DNA of 64,000 nucleotides from Schizophyllum amplum (GCA_007026445.1 VDMD01000015.1:310001-374000), one strand, 5' to 3'. Counted from the stretch's first letter, positions 33,733-46,278 are shown. Numbers and translations: made by a program. The notes: a model not told the origin generated them from the sequence alone.

Positions 33733-36700
33733 TTAGATGTCTTCGTCCTTGTCCTCGATCTGCGATGGCTTGAGCATGCCGGGAATGCGCATCGCGGCCT
33801 GCCGCTCTGCATCGGCCTGCTGGCGCGCGGCAGCCTCCTTCTCCTCGAGGTATAGCTCCTGGTTGTCCCCAGCGAACTCCTTGAGCTGAATCAAGAAGTC
33901 GCGCAGCGCAGTCTTGAACTGGACGGGGTCGTTGTGACTCGTTGACAAGGTTTTGACGAAGTCCTGCACTTGCAACCTGCGCAGATGCTGCGTAAGCTAG
34001 AGTCGTAGGACAATAGTATGATAATACTTACGGATTCAAGTGAGGGAAGGCCGTCTTCAACAGGTTCACCGTGAACTCTTGGAAAAAGATCGAGTTGTTC
34101 AAGGCCGGGTCGGGGAATTGTGCCGTGTCGTACAGCGGCTGTGCAATGACGCCCTGCTGCACAAGCTGGAACATGCGCGCCAACAGCTGGCTTTGCAGCT
34201 TGAACCCGCTCTTGTGGTCCGTGTCTGTGAGCACGAAGAATGCGTCCTGGACGATGCTGAGGAAGAACTGCTGGAAGAACGCGTTGCTGACGGCGGGGTC
34301 TGCTGCGCTAGCAAAGTTGTTGACGATCTCGATACACACTGCGAATATACGTTAGTAATGAGAGGAGAAGATCCTAAGCTACACCTACTCAGCAATCCAA
34401 GATCTGAGATATCCCGCATTGTGTGCTTGATCGCCCAGATGACGCTGTCCATGAACAGCTTGAACTGTGGCGGAGGGATGGTCAGGAGAGCTGCGGCGAA
34501 TCAGTGTCAGCACAAATGTCACCAAAACCCCACTTACCCGGGAAGCAGTTCAAGTTAAGGTTGCGCAAGAGCTTGAAGAATCCGACGCGGTGCTCGGGGT
34601 ACTCGGAGAAGTCTTGGTTGATCATGTTTAGCGTCGGCTCGAACACGGCGTCCAAGATAGCCGGTACTTGCGGCGTGAGCAGCGGCTGCCCAAGGGTTAT
34701 ATAAACTGGCGAACGAGAAGCAGACAGGACACCCACACCAAGACGGTTCGTTATCGTCGCCATGACGTTGAGCACCTCTGCATCGCGCGCCGTTGCGACG
34801 TTGCTGTTGTAGTCGCCGAGGATAGCGTCCAGTAGTGGCGGCATGAAGTTGCTGTTGACGGAGTCCAGGTCCTCGGCTCGACGAATGTATGTTTCCATGA
34901 GCTTGAGAATCTCCTTCTTGACCGTCCGCAATTGTCTGACTTTTGGTGTCTTCGTCGCGATGGGACCTAAACGATGTCAATCATACAACACCTTCGAGAA
35001 ATCTAGTCCCGACGCACCTTCTTTCGCGATGGTCTCGCTGATGATAGCGCTGACGGCTTTGTACAAACCGAGCATATCCAGGAATATACGTCCTATCTGT
35101 GGCAAGTAGAAGCTGCCGATGGACGTGCATGCAGATACGTTCGTCTTCAGGACGTTCGCGAGGATCTTGATGTTTTCTGTACTTGACAGCACATCCATAC
35201 TTTGCGCAGCTTGGGCCATCAAGGAGTCCCACTGTGAGATGAGGTGAGCAGGACGCCAAAAGCGCGCAGCAGATTCAAACGCACGGCCTGGTTGGGTATC
35301 TCCATGAGTTTTGCGATGAGGCGCTCCTGCTGAGGCTTGTTGGGCTGAGCGGAGATCATATAGCCGACGGCTTCGTAGAAGGTGTGAACCTGGCCATTAA
35401 TTCAATATAGAATGCATCGGAGGACCACGACGCAACGCACCTGCTGCGCTGACAAGTCGACGGTGATGCGATGCAGCATCCGGAGGATCTCGTCCACGAA
35501 CGGCTCTCCTTCCCCCGACTGCTGCATCACGAAGTGCCTCCTGCACTTCTGCGCGATCTTGATGAAGGTGTCACACGCCATGTCCTGCACACCCTCGTGC
35601 GTCTCGTGCATGAACTCGAAGAGCTTGTTGACGACCGTCTTCAGGAACTTCCAGTGTGCCTTGAGGAAACGCGGGTACTGGCCGACGATGTACATGATAT
35701 CCGAGGCGACGACGGCCTTGTTGTCCTTGCCGCGCTTGATCTCGCAAAGACCGAGCAAATCTTTGATGACGGTAACGAGGAAGCGCTTCTCCGTCTCCTC
35801 ATCTGCAAACGTACTGAGTAGGGACTTGCGCAGGTAGTTAGGAAACGTACTCATGGCGCCTGATATTGATCCAATAGCCCAGCATAGCGTGTTCAGGTTG
35901 TTCCAAGACCACTCTGAGCCGTCCACTTGCTTCGCGAGCTTGTCCGTAAGGATAGTCTCGGTGTCGTTGACGTCCAAGTGAGTGAGGTAGACCAGAAGTT
36001 CGCGCATAGACTTGTAGAGCACGATGGTGTCGCTCTCCTTCATGAACTCCCGAACGATCTCTCCCTCGTCGTTTTCCACAACGAGGACCTAACAGAGGCC
36101 ATGAGCGAAACGAACCGTGTATATACGCTGTCCTAGGCTCACCTCCTCGGGCTTGACCATGCGTTCGATGACGACCAGCCGCAAGTTTGACAACACCGCG
36201 CTATAGATGTTCTTCCGCAAGTTCATGCCCGCAAGCAGGCTGCCCTCGCCGGGACCAGTACCCAAGCTCAGGTTCATGAGCATGCCGCTTTCGCCGATAG
36301 GTAGACTCTGCAGCTCCTCGTACAGCTCAGATACAAGCTTGACCCAGTACTCCAGGCAGATCTTGAAGACCTCCCGCTCGTCCACCTGCGATATCTTGAC
36401 CATATACATGTGCGCGTTGAGAAGGACATCCTTGTTGTCCTCGTTCTCCACAACGCGAAGATGGTTGGACAGGAAGTTGGCGAGGAAGAGCGCGAGATTG
36501 AGGATGAGCTCTTGGCCTGCGTCTGCCGCGTTCGCATACGCGTTGGCGAAGTCCGTGCCGGGAGGAATCATCTTGTTGATCGACGTCATAACCATGGCGA
36601 AGAGGATAGCGAACTTGGGGTCATATTCAGGACCGACGTTGAGCGCAGCTATCTCCGCAAGGCACTTGAGAGTGACGTTGCGAAACTCTGGCGTTTCGAG

Positions 36701-37743
36701 GAACTACGAGGTAGGATGAGAGGAGAGTATATCTTAGATAGGCGCCCACGTACCCGATTGAGAAGAAGGTCGATGATGGTCGTCTCGAAGATGAACCCGA
36801 GGGGAATCCAGTTTAGGAAGCGGAGGAACGTCTCGAGTGCGGCCTTGATGAGGGAGGCTTTGTTGGCGTCCTGCAGGACTTCTTGACAGAGCTTGAAGAT
36901 CTCCGAGAACTCGCCACACATTTGGTTCTTCAGGTTCTTGATCTTGACAGTCGTCATCTGGTCCGCTGAGAAGTCGAAGATCTCCTCTGACAGTAGCTTC
37001 AAGATGACCATGTTGTTCTCGCATAGTGAGAGGTTGGTTTTGGAAGATTCGACGAGCTCAGAGATGAAGTTCGGCCAATTATGTGGCCATTCCTGCTTGA
37101 GGATCTACGCAGATAGACGTGAGTCCACATATAGTACGCAAAAGACAGGGCACGCACCTGGATGAGGGCGAGGTTGAGTTTGTTGAGGTACGTCTTTTCC
37201 CTCCGCATGACAGTCTCGTCCGATCCCAGCTGAACAGTTAGGCCTACAACAAAGTTGCGAATGCCTAGCACAAAATCAGCATCTGAAGGAGACGCGACGC
37301 GTCACAGACGGACCTTGCCGTTGACCGTCGGGCAGGGATTTCCATCGCGTGGAGATGAGCTTCTCCAGAATCTGAAGACCGATGTACTGCTCAAGTTTCA
37401 TCGATGATCAGTAGGAGAAGGAAGCAGAGAAGGTATGGCTCGCCTTCGTTTGGGGGAATGACGATCGCTCGAGGATGTCCGGTACCCTTGTCCAGGCTTC
37501 CGGATTGTCTTGGAACTGCGTTAGCACCTGTTGTGCCATTTGTTGCTGTTTCCAAACAGAGTAAGCGCGTAGTCCAGCCCCAGGTTGCATAGTTCACGCA
37601 CCTCCGCCCCTGAGCCCGTGAAGAACGCGACGACGACGCGGTCCATGAGATTGACATCGAAATCGGCTGAGAAATCGAGTAAAGCCTGGCTTGAGATCAG
37701 CTTACGCGTCTCGCGCGCCAGTGTAGTTGATCCTCACCTCCAT
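33733..37743 (-). CDS. CRM1: Exportin-1 (Crm1/Xpo1)
   Basis: A many-exon gene for a HEAT-repeat karyopherin of about 1,070-1,080 residues that exports proteins with leucine-rich NES together with Ran-GTP. Start ATG-GAG at 37743, then an intron (37686..37737) and [18 protein letters not shown]. Diagnostic blocks are [46 protein letters not shown] (CRIME-domain side), [18 protein letters not shown] and the acidic C-terminal tail ending EDKDEDI. The intron at 37387..37443 uses a GC donor. Cys in NTLCWAIG (codon 35882..35884) corresponds to the leptomycin-reactive residue. Frames are continuous. Confidence 0.96.
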
Positions 37744-38316
37744 GTTGGCCGACGTGTATGGAAAGTACGCGTCCGCGAGTGTGAGATTCGGCTTTCTGCT
37801 CGAACGTGACGGCGAAAGAAGACGGACAGCACAAACCCTGCAGCAACCACTGCATGATCATCATCGCTGACAAAGCACGGCCCGGGATCCGGTCCCGCTC
37901 GGAGTATTCTCTCACGATCATCCCTTGACTCAAGTAACCGTGTAGCTCATGCTGCTCGCCTGAGTTGCTCAGGAACGGTGTACACATCGTAGCTCAAAGA
38001 ACAACAGGTGTCATTCTCTGTGTATGCGCAGGGTATGAACCCATTGACGTGGAACAGTGCCGCTATTGACGCCAACATATTGGCCACCCTTCCGCTCCTC
38101 CAAGACCTGCCTCAGTAGCTCACCATCTGATTCTATAGACATCTGCGAAATAGGACGTTCCTACTCCATCAACAGCCATCTTCGACGGACATGAACTTCA
38201 ACAATGGACTCACGTGACTGGTCGATCAATCGATGCACAGTGACAATGGCTTGGACATCGTCACATCTCTGGTCCTCCCCTCAACGCCGGGCTCGGTGCT
38301 GATATCCCAAAGCATC
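37744..38316. promoter_or_regulatory. Divergent CRM1 / TMA20 upstream region
   Basis: 573 bp between two divergent starts. It contains small upstream ATGs on the CRM1 side. No clear TATA box. Confidence 0.4.
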
Positions 38317-39080
38317 ATGTTCAAGAAGTGCGAGGCCGTCCTTGACCTCGAGTCTTCATTTGCCGACCGATCCTTCTCGCCAGATTTTCTACATCAACAG
38401 ACATTTCCGGGCAGACACCGGTAAAGACATCGGTCCAACGATCGCTGCGCGCCGGGGTGCTCTCCCAGTGGAAGATAGAGCCAGAAACCCTGGAAGCTAT
38501 CTGGCCGAAGAAAGAAGGCCTCATACACGTCAAATGGTCCGTGTCGGTCTCTATCCGCAGCGACGCGTTAACCCAGCCACGGCAGCAGAGAACACCTCTC
38601 CATCTACACCGTCAACGGCGAGCCCATCTTCTTCCAGCACTTCGATGGCCCTTCTATCCTACCCTACGTCTCCTTCATAAGTGTGGGTCCCCCCCTCGCG
38701 CGCGCCCCGCCTCCTGCCGGCCCTCGTGGTGGCGCACAAAGTTTGGGGTATCACGGTCAACGCTGCGTACTTACGTGCATCCCACAGATCCGTATATCCT
38801 CCCGAGGGTCGGCATCGACCGCGGCGCGATACGCTTTCTGCTTGCAGGCGCGCATATGATGTGTCCCGGCATGACTAGCAAAGGCGGCTACCTTCCCCCA
38901 CCAGCGGAAGCCGTCCCCGAAGGCGCGGCCGTGGCGATATACGCCGAGGGCAAGGAGCACGCTGTGGGCGTGGGTATCACCAAGCTCAGCACGGAGGACA
39001 TAAAGAAGATCAACAAGAACATCGGCGTCGAGACAACGACGTACCTGGGCGACGACTTGTGGGCCATACGCACGCTATAA
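38317..39080 (+). CDS. TMA20: Translation machinery-associated protein Tma20 (MCT-1 family, PUA domain), with a 1-nt frame break
   Basis: Start ATG at 38317 gives MFKKFS, the conserved MCT-1 N-terminus, after removal of a short intron. The next exon ends GLIHVKC, followed by REHLSIYTVNGEPIFFQHFDGP. The frame then slips: FYPTLRLLHKY continues one base off between 38651 and 38652. After a 3' intron (ending 38788) the PUA domain is intact: ILPRVGIDRGAIRFLLAGAHMMCPGMTS and AEGKEHAVGVG. Tma20 pairs with Tma22/DENR and acts in reinitiation and 40S recycling. As written the protein would be truncated before the PUA domain; one missing T explains it. Confidence 0.85.
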
Positions 39081-41515
39081 ACGCATTGGTGGCGTCGAAG
39101 ATGCCTATCATACGTAGCGGACGCCGGATACACGACTATACACGACCTCTTCCTGGGTGCATGTCCGGGCGTGCTTCCCAAATACATCGGATAGTGCGTC
39201 TTCCACCTCAGGTCCAGCGCGTGCCAGCTGACCAGGTCTGACTCTTTAGGTGTAAGATAAGCTCTGTTTGTAACAACATACCGCGAAGGTCAATGCAACC
39301 TTGCGACGCGCGTCCAATGTAACCCCACGTCTGCGCACGGCTTGACGTGTACATGCATGCCTGTGGCTGTCACGAGGAGGGACTCGCGGCGAGGTGTGCA
39401 GAGGTGGCGCTCGGCTCAGCCAGAGGCACTCGCGACGTCGAGGTGGCGTAAGGGCACCCAGAGGGCACCGCCGTGAGTCTGTCACTGTGAGTCTCACGCA
39501 GGCCTCACGCAGTTCAAGCTGTTGAAGAAGCAGGGCGACATATCGCACCGACCAGTCAACATCGGCGGAGACAAGCACCTTCTCGGACATGGGCCGCACC
39601 TATTCCGCGTTTTGCCTGACAGCAACAGCTCTTCTCGCTCGCGGGCTCACCTTTGCGGGCTCTGCTGATATCGCGGCTCACCGTGCTGAGGCTGGCACGC
39701 AGCTCACCAGGCTGATCTGCAGCTCGCCTGCTGATTCGCGGCTCGTTCCTGCAGATTCACCCCGAACCCGAACCGGCTCGCCCTCCTTGATACACCCAAA
39801 TGGTCACGCGACGATCCATGATCGTTCGAAGCGTCGGTGCGTCGGCCGTCGAGGTATCTCTGGTCGCGCGACACTGACCAAACTCCGCGCTAGCCTCGCA
39901 TCGGGCATGACCGCCATAGGTACGCGTCATGCTTGTCGCACTGCGCGCCACACTCGTTCAGTCCGAAAAAACCCACTGCGGTCGACCCACACCCCGCAAT
40001 AATCCGGACGCGCACGCCATCGTCAGGCAATGAGGCAAGCTATGCGCTCAGCGTGGCGCGAGGATGGTCCAGGTCTCCCCTTGGGTCGTCGATAGTCTCC
40101 CCTTGCGTCGACGATAGTCTTCCGCAAGTGCGAGGAGTTCGGCGCTCCGCAGAGGCTCCCGGCTGATGGTGGGAGTTGCGGGCGGTCGCGGACGTGGCCT
40201 CGTTGCGCCTCATTTACGCCGAACACCCCTTGTTGCGCTCCGAACAGAGATAACGCGTATTCGTCCGACGTGAACGCGAGTTTGGCGATATCTCCCAGGC
40301 GCATGCGGAATGGACGACCCTGCGTTGTACGTCTACCACGGACGACTAGAGTCGAATCCTCAGCCGTTCTCACTGTGTGATTGCGCCATTGGCGGACTTT
40401 GGTGTCATTCTAGATGATGAAGCCTGCGCGAGTAACGATGGCGAGAGTCTTCGTGATTTGTGGTCGCACAGCCTGAACCTGAGTGAACGTGTCCGGTGGG
40501 CTCTCACTTGCTAGGTGGTGACTCAAAAGGAGGTCTTGTGTCGACTCCAGAGCGCCTATGTTGAAGTTCCAACCCCGCGAGGGTCATCGATGCAACTCTC
40601 TCATCATGACTCTTCTGATAAGCGCTGTAAACACTCACAGTGAGCAGTCCATCTTCCATTGTTGCATAGAATTGCAGTCAGTACTACGAGTACCCTGAAA
40701 TGCTACTGATAGAGGGTCCGACATTGTGGCGGGGCGACAGAGCGGCAAGGGTGCCGTCGAAATGGACGTCGGACCCGAGACCGTGCTATAGGCATTACCA
40801 AATGCAGCGAGAAAGGCGGTCTCCCATATGCATATTTTGCAAGCTACCGAGCCAGCAACTGGTCCGCCCAGGGTCCGCCTCACTATCCGTTGGCCCTTCC
40901 GAGCCTGAGGCCTGAGGACGCTCCCTGGACGCTCCCTCGCCGCTCGGCCTGGCAGATCATGATGCATGATGAACACAAACCAAGCGCGTCGGGCACGGAG
41001 ACGCGAGGCGCCCACCAACACCTCTGCAATCAGACCCCGCATCCGAGTCTTGCCGGCGCCCAACCGGAAGACCCCGTCTGGCGTTGGCAGAGAACTTCGC
41101 CCAGTGTCAACGGAAGTTATCATGGAAGGAAGTGAGGTGCAGCAGCTGGCAGCTGTGGCACAAGATAGCGCCACAGTATGACTCACCGATAGCATGTCGA
41201 AGAGTCAAGTTGAAGCAGCCTCGGACGCAATAGAGGGACACGCATTTCAAAGGAGAACCACCAATAAATCGCAGGGATAAGTAAACGATGCCAATCGAGC
41301 ATGCAACAAGATGGGGGGAGGGGGAGCAAGACAGGGAGGCGAGCACTAAGCGAAACTAGGGCTACTAGGCGAGCGATACGAATATATGGTACAGGACGAT
41401 CCACGAAACAGTCGATAAGGGAGATGATGATGCATGATGAAGGGGGCAGACGACCAGAGATGAAGGGGGCAGACGACCAGAGAGGGGGGGGGAGAGAAAC
41501 AGCCAGAGGGATGAA
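39081..41515. other. Gene-poor stretch downstream of TMA20
   Basis: About 2.4 kb. Open frames (39589..40002 plus, 40635..41195 minus) have no recognisable domain and an even base composition, so they are not called. A 22-bp direct repeat (GTCTCCCCTTG.GTCG.CGATA) occurs twice at 40073..40116. Confidence 0.45.
41438..41483. repeat. 23-bp tandem repeat, two copies, followed by a G run
   Basis: TGAAGGGGGCAGACGACCAG with AGA occurs twice in perfect tandem, then a run of nine G. It lies in the probable 3' UTR of the gene at 41516. Confidence 0.75.
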
Positions 41516-42397
41516 CTAGCACTCCTGGTATGTATTATACGGATTTTGGAGCTGGTCGTCGGGGAAGGGGAGTGGGTCGACAGCAAAAGGATAGAAATAA
41601 GAGTCGTCCGTGTCGACGAGGATATGCACATGCTCGCGCAGCCCGCTGCGCTCTCCAGGTAGCGGCACCTGCGCCGGGTCCTGGGAGAGCGAGCCGGAGT
41701 GGCCAATGGACGGCGTGAGCGGGGAATCGCTCTCGTCGTCCGAGGTGTCTTCTATAGCGTCGGGCATGGAAAGGTCCTCGTCCTCATCCTCAGCGTCGTG
41801 GTACGGCAGCGGGTCGAGATACGGCGACATGCGGTGAATGTCGAATGGAGACGGCAAGGCGTCCGCGCGCGCAGGCGGAGGCTGATACGGGGGATATGGT
41901 ACAGGGTATGGTACAGCGATAGGTGGTGGATAATATACCGGCGGGCGGGTGAGGTCGTCTGACGAGGACATGGGGGAGATGGACGGACTGAGCAGCGAGT
42001 CGTCGTCGTCATCTTCGGCAAGCATCGAGTGTACGTCCGAGTCCATCCCGAAGTCGTCTTCCTCCTCATGTGAGAGGGTCTCCAAGAGGGAGTCTAGCCA
42101 CTGTTCTTCGCTTCCGTTGCCCTCAGCGGCACGGTCGTCGATGAGCTGGTCGGCGTCGGGGAACATGAACGAGTCTACTTCCTCCTCGACGGTGTAGTCC
42201 GTGTCTGGGGCATTCCTCACGTCCGCAGCCGCGTCGGAGGCCGCGACGTCCGGCGCCGATGACGAATGTGGGGTGGAGTGGACGATGGAGTTTTTGAGCA
42301 GAACCCAGCGATGCAAGCTGCAGTCGCTCCTGCTCCCGAGGGAGAGGTGCAGCTTGTTACGCGCGAGGTTGAAAAGGTTGGTCGATTCCGACGGCAT
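41516..42397 (-). CDS. Acidic, Ser/Pro-rich protein of unknown function
   Basis: A single intronless frame of 293 residues from an ATG at 42397. The N-terminal 45 residues (LFNLARNKLHLSLGSRSDC, HRWVLLKNSI) are mildly basic and look folded. The rest is disordered and strongly acidic: EEEDDFGMDSD, EDDDDDSLLSPS, a Pro/Tyr-rich patch (YYPPPIAVPYPVPYPPY), and AEDEDEDLSMPD. The composition fits a nuclear regulator or activation domain, but no known domain is recognised. Codon use resembles the neighbours, and the long open frame with an ordered start supports a real gene. Confidence 0.65.
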   Translation of the reverse strand: MPSESTNLFNLARNKLHLSLGSRSDCSLHRWVLLKNSIVHSTPHSSSAPDVAASDAAADVRNAPDTDYTVEEEVDSFMFPDADQLIDDRAAEGNGSEEQWLDSLLETLSHEEEDDFGMDSDVHSMLAEDDDDDSLLSPSISPMSSSDDLTRPPVYYPPPIAVPYPVPYPPYQPPPARADALPSPFDIHRMSPYLDPLPYHDAEDEDEDLSMPDAIEDTSDDESDSPLTPSIGHSGSLSQDPAQVPLPGERSGLREHVHILVDTDDSYFYPFAVDPLPFPDDQLQNPYNTYQEC

Positions 42398-43454
42398 GGT
42401 GACTGGGGCGGTATGCGTGCGGGGGGATAGAGACGGGGTCCTATATCAAGAGTCGAACATGAGCCTGCGGTTCCGCGAGAGAAGGGACCCTGCACTCACT
42501 GGGCCGGAGGGAAGGCAAGCACGCGGCTATGAGCGGGATATGCGTTCGACGATCTCGGGTTCGAATAGCAAAGCACCAGTGGAGGTGATGCGGACGGCTG
42601 TGTTAACCATGCTTAACAGGCGAAGCGCCAGTCACTCTGGGAGGACGACGAAAAGATAGGGAGGGAGAGAGAAGAGGGACTAATTAGGCAGACATGGCTG
42701 AGGGCGACGACGACGGTGGCGGCGGTGAACAAGAAGAGAGGACGTATTGACTCATTCCTTAAATAGCCGTCTCCAGTCACCATCCACACGTGCGCGACTG
42801 TTGGCCGCAACAGTCCCCGCGCCGAACCGGTTCATCACTTCCCCACAAACCTAAACCGCCCAACAAGATATAGGCTCGGCTCAGGCCCGCCAGAAGCAAA
42901 CCCTCTGGCGGGCCTTGTCAGCCTGACGCACGATGTCCAAACAACACAGGGAACAAACAATCTGTTCGCATGTCTGTCCGGGTCCTCCTCGGCACAGTCA
43001 CATACGTCGTCATGGCCTCAACCGTGTCAGTACAACGAGGGGACAACCTTCGCCATCGCTGTCGCCACTGACGCATCGTGTTCGTACGACACCATTCTTT
43101 CGGGATATGGGGCGCATCTCGCCACATATTTTTGCGAATTATGAGACGGAGCCTGCAGTGAGGTGACGACGTCCAACCAGAACAGAGCCATCGAGATCCT
43201 GAAGAGGACCCTTCGCGACAGGACCCTCCTTCGCGTACCCGGCTGGCTCACAGGTGCACCCTCTGCTCGGCTCCTCCGGCGAGAACACTTCTCCAGGACT
43301 TCTCTCTCAGTCTTCATTCACTGCGCTCGCGCGGTTGACTCATAGTGCAGCAGAGATGGTGCCGGCGCTAATTATTGCACCACCACCCCCAGTGTACAGT
43401 AGTAAGATGTGTGAAATGCCCCCGAAACCGGTCGCGGGCACTCGCGCAGTCACC
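42398..43454. other. Intergenic stretch between the acidic-protein gene and APC3
   Basis: Promoter side of the acidic-protein gene (CTATTTAAGG on the minus strand near 42756..42765) and 3' side of APC3. No coding signal seen. Confidence 0.4.
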
Positions 43455-46278
43455 TCAGCCCTCGTCCATCCGGTTGTCCGCATCGTCGTCCCTGTTGAGC
43501 TCCAGCAGCTTGCGAATCCGGTTGACGCTCTTGGGCGCAATATCCCGCGCGACGGCGACCATATGCAGCGCCTTCACGTCGTCGCCCGCCAGGCGATACG
43601 CCTTGGCTAATTGGAACACCACATTAGCCTCCTCTGGCGACGTGTTGCGGAGGAACTCCAGATCGCTGATCGCGTCCTGCAAGCCACCGTCATGTTAGCC
43701 ACGACCATCCACCCGCTGCATTTTACATAACCGCCTCGCACCTCGTACCGCCGCATTGCAATGTATATCTTCGCCCTACGATAGCGCACGAGTGCGTTAT
43801 CAGGCTGCAGCTCCACGGCCTCATTGAACAGCTTCAGTCCGCCCGCACGATCGTTCCGCCTCTCTACCGCCTATGGGAACAAGAGTCAGCAGGCCAGCCA
43901 CCACAACAAAGCGATCCAAATTGGGAAAGCTGCTAGGCCGGTATAGCACTCACCATTCCTAGGCATCCCAACAACACGGCGTTCTTCGGATTGATCTCAA
44001 CTGCCTTCCGAAAATGGAATTCCGCCATCCGTATCTTGCTCATGCGCATATAGCACGTCCCGAGGCCATACCTAACGCAGTGATAAGCGCGTCGGTAACG
44101 CACAAGCGAAACGACCCTACCATGCATTATAATGCCGTGCGTCGACCCGGAGTGCAGACTGGAAGAAGTTGATTGCCCGGTCGGCGTCCTCGTCCAGGAG
44201 CTCCTGACCACTGAGCGTGTACGCGTACGCGCAACTGGGATCCAGCTGGAACGCCCGCCGAAAGCACGTCAATGCTTTGGGTCGGTCGCGCTGGAGCGAG
44301 AAGAGGTTCCCCGCCGCCAGCCATCCCTGCGGCGCATGCGGGTTGATATTGAGCAGCTCCTGGGCTAGGAACGACAGCTCCTGCGCATTTCGGATATTCC
44401 ACAACAGCGACGAGTACATCTCCATGTCCCATAACCGGTAGGGCTCTAGCGTGCGCACAGCCGTGAACGCCCTTTGCGCCTGGAAGGCAATCAACAAGGA
44501 GCCTAAAAGATGAAGACGGGGGACGTACTGCAGCATAGTCCTGCCGCTCGTAGTGCGCCTTCCCGACCATGGCTAGCACCCACGGCGACTGCTGATGTAC
44601 ATGCGGTAGCTCGTCCAGTGCCGCGAGACAGGTCAGGCAGTCATATCTTGCAAGAGCTCGCGTCGCACGCGCAAACCTCCGCATCAAACTGTACAGCTCA
44701 AAGTCCGCACATTCCATGTCATATGCCTCTTGCGCAGCCTGCTCTTGCGCTTGAGTCCATACAACAGGCCCAGGCGAGCTATCGGATCGAGGTGAGGACG
44801 GGGACTGTGCGGGCGGACCGGCATGGTCAGACTCGTCAGCACCAGATTCAACCGACCGCGTGCGAGCGTGTTGTGTCGGTGGTCGTCGAATGCGGGCTGC
44901 AGTTGTCTGAAAGGACTGGACTGAGTACGAGTCAACTGCCGTATCGAAGCCTATAAAACTCACCTTCGCAGTTGGCTTGTTTGCGCCGGTGAGTAAGCGT
45001 GTACTCCGCCGTGTAGGGGCGGGAGGAGGATTGATCGTCTGAGCGGCGGTTTTGGTGGTCCTCGACGTAGGCTGCAGTTGGCGTCCAGGTAAGATATTAG
45101 CCATTATGGAACCAGCTCGTGAGCGCGCCTTTTTGGGGGGAGGGGGCGGCTCCTCGTTTGACTTTCCGGCTTTCTTAGTCAAGTCCGCGCGACCGGTATG
45201 CCGCAATTTCTTCTGCACGGGACCAGTCTCGTCCGCGGACGAGAGTGGACGCGCTATGCCTGGTACTCCGGGAGCGGGGGATGATGGAGGTTGTAGGTGT
45301 GTGGTGGTTGGGAGTGGGCGAATGGGTCGGTTGATTTGGTGGAAGGAGTTTTCGGGGTAAAAGGAGGAATCATTTGTTGCGCTGAGACACGTCAGTTCAG
45401 AATGTCAAGCCACCCATAGAAGATCCGCGTTTACATGGAGTCTCGCGGGCCTGCAGGCGGGCCCATTCGAAATGGATGCGGTGGGCCGAAGCCACCCTTC
45501 CAGTGAGGCCAACCGTTGGGATTGCTGTTCGTGTCAGGTGTGAAGAAGCCTGCACCTGTCGCTATAGGCATTGTCGGAGCGGGTGGAATGTCCTCTGCTT
45601 GCGTGCGCTTCACCGGCATTGGCCTCTGCGGAAAAACCTGGTCGATCTCGGGTGCTTTCCCTGATCGCGGTGTCAGCCACCCAGCCAGGACGCGCCACGC
45701 GCCACGCACCCAACGCGCAAAGACCCTCAAAAGCCTCCCATATCATAGGATTGAGCTGCAGCGACTCTCTGAATAGCTGTGCCGCCCGGTCGTGTTGGCT
45801 GCCCTTCATCGCGGATGTCCCTGCCCGACATCTGAGCGTCGCCTCGTCGGGGAACGTGTGCGGGACGAGACGTGACCATGCGGACGCTGAAGACCAGTCA
45901 GTAAAAGAGTTCAAAGAGATCGCATAGTCGCGCACCTGTCCTCGTGTACTCCGGATCCATGATCGTCTCGTCTAGCGCCTCCCGTGCCTGCCGGTGTTGG
46001 CCCAGCTCGGAGTAACACTTTGCTTTCAGCTCCGCGCAGCCCGGGCACGCGCGTTCCTTTGGCACATTGACAACGCAAAGTGAGGAATAGGGCTGGCCAG
46101 ACCGCAGGAGAGCGGTCCCGTACAGATGCCGTGCGTCGTGGTTATCGGAGTCGAGCGAAAGGTAGCGTTCCGCGTAGAACACGGCAGACTGGACGAGCTC
46201 AAGATCGAGACACTGCCATATAAGCGTGTGGAGGCGCTGTTGCAGCGGGGTGAGTTCCGCGAGCGGCTTCGGCTGCAT
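43455..46278 (-). CDS. CDC27: Anaphase-promoting complex subunit Cdc27/Apc3
   Basis: Start at the first ATG, 46278 (MQPKPLAEL). N-terminal TPRs (LHTLIWQCLDLELVQSAVFYAERYL, LLRSGQPYSSL, ELGQHRQAREALDE) precede a disordered Pro/Ser linker with basic patches (KKARSRAGS, TRRSTRLL). A C-terminal superhelix of TPRs follows: HPYERQDYAA-type helix, NPHAPQGWLAAGNLFSLQRD, ALTCFRRAFQLDPSCAYAYTLSG, NAWYGLGTCYMRM and NAVLLGCLGM. This is the Apc3/BimA/Nuc2 arrangement that binds coactivator IR tails. All exons join in frame with GT-AG introns. An ACGCGT lies at 46496..46501 upstream. Confidence 0.92.

Noticed and set aside
37697..37987. 96-codon frame just upstream of CRM1
   Set aside because: In frame with the CRM1 ATG side but lacks family similarity; likely leader sequence, since CRM1 proteins begin at ATG-GAG.
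39589..40002. 137-codon plus-strand frame with a hydrophobic start
   Set aside because: Low complexity, no domain, and the hydrophobic stretch is weak; not distinguishable from chance in GC-rich DNA.
40350..40365. AGTCGAATCC resembling a T-loop
   Set aside because: No acceptor stem or A box upstream at tRNA spacing.
40635..41195. 186-codon minus-strand frame
   Set aside because: No recognisable family and mixed composition; a plus-strand frame of equal quality overlaps it.
42555..42570. GGTTCGAAT resembling a tRNA B box
   Set aside because: No A box or foldable cloverleaf around it; the 3' half does not pair.
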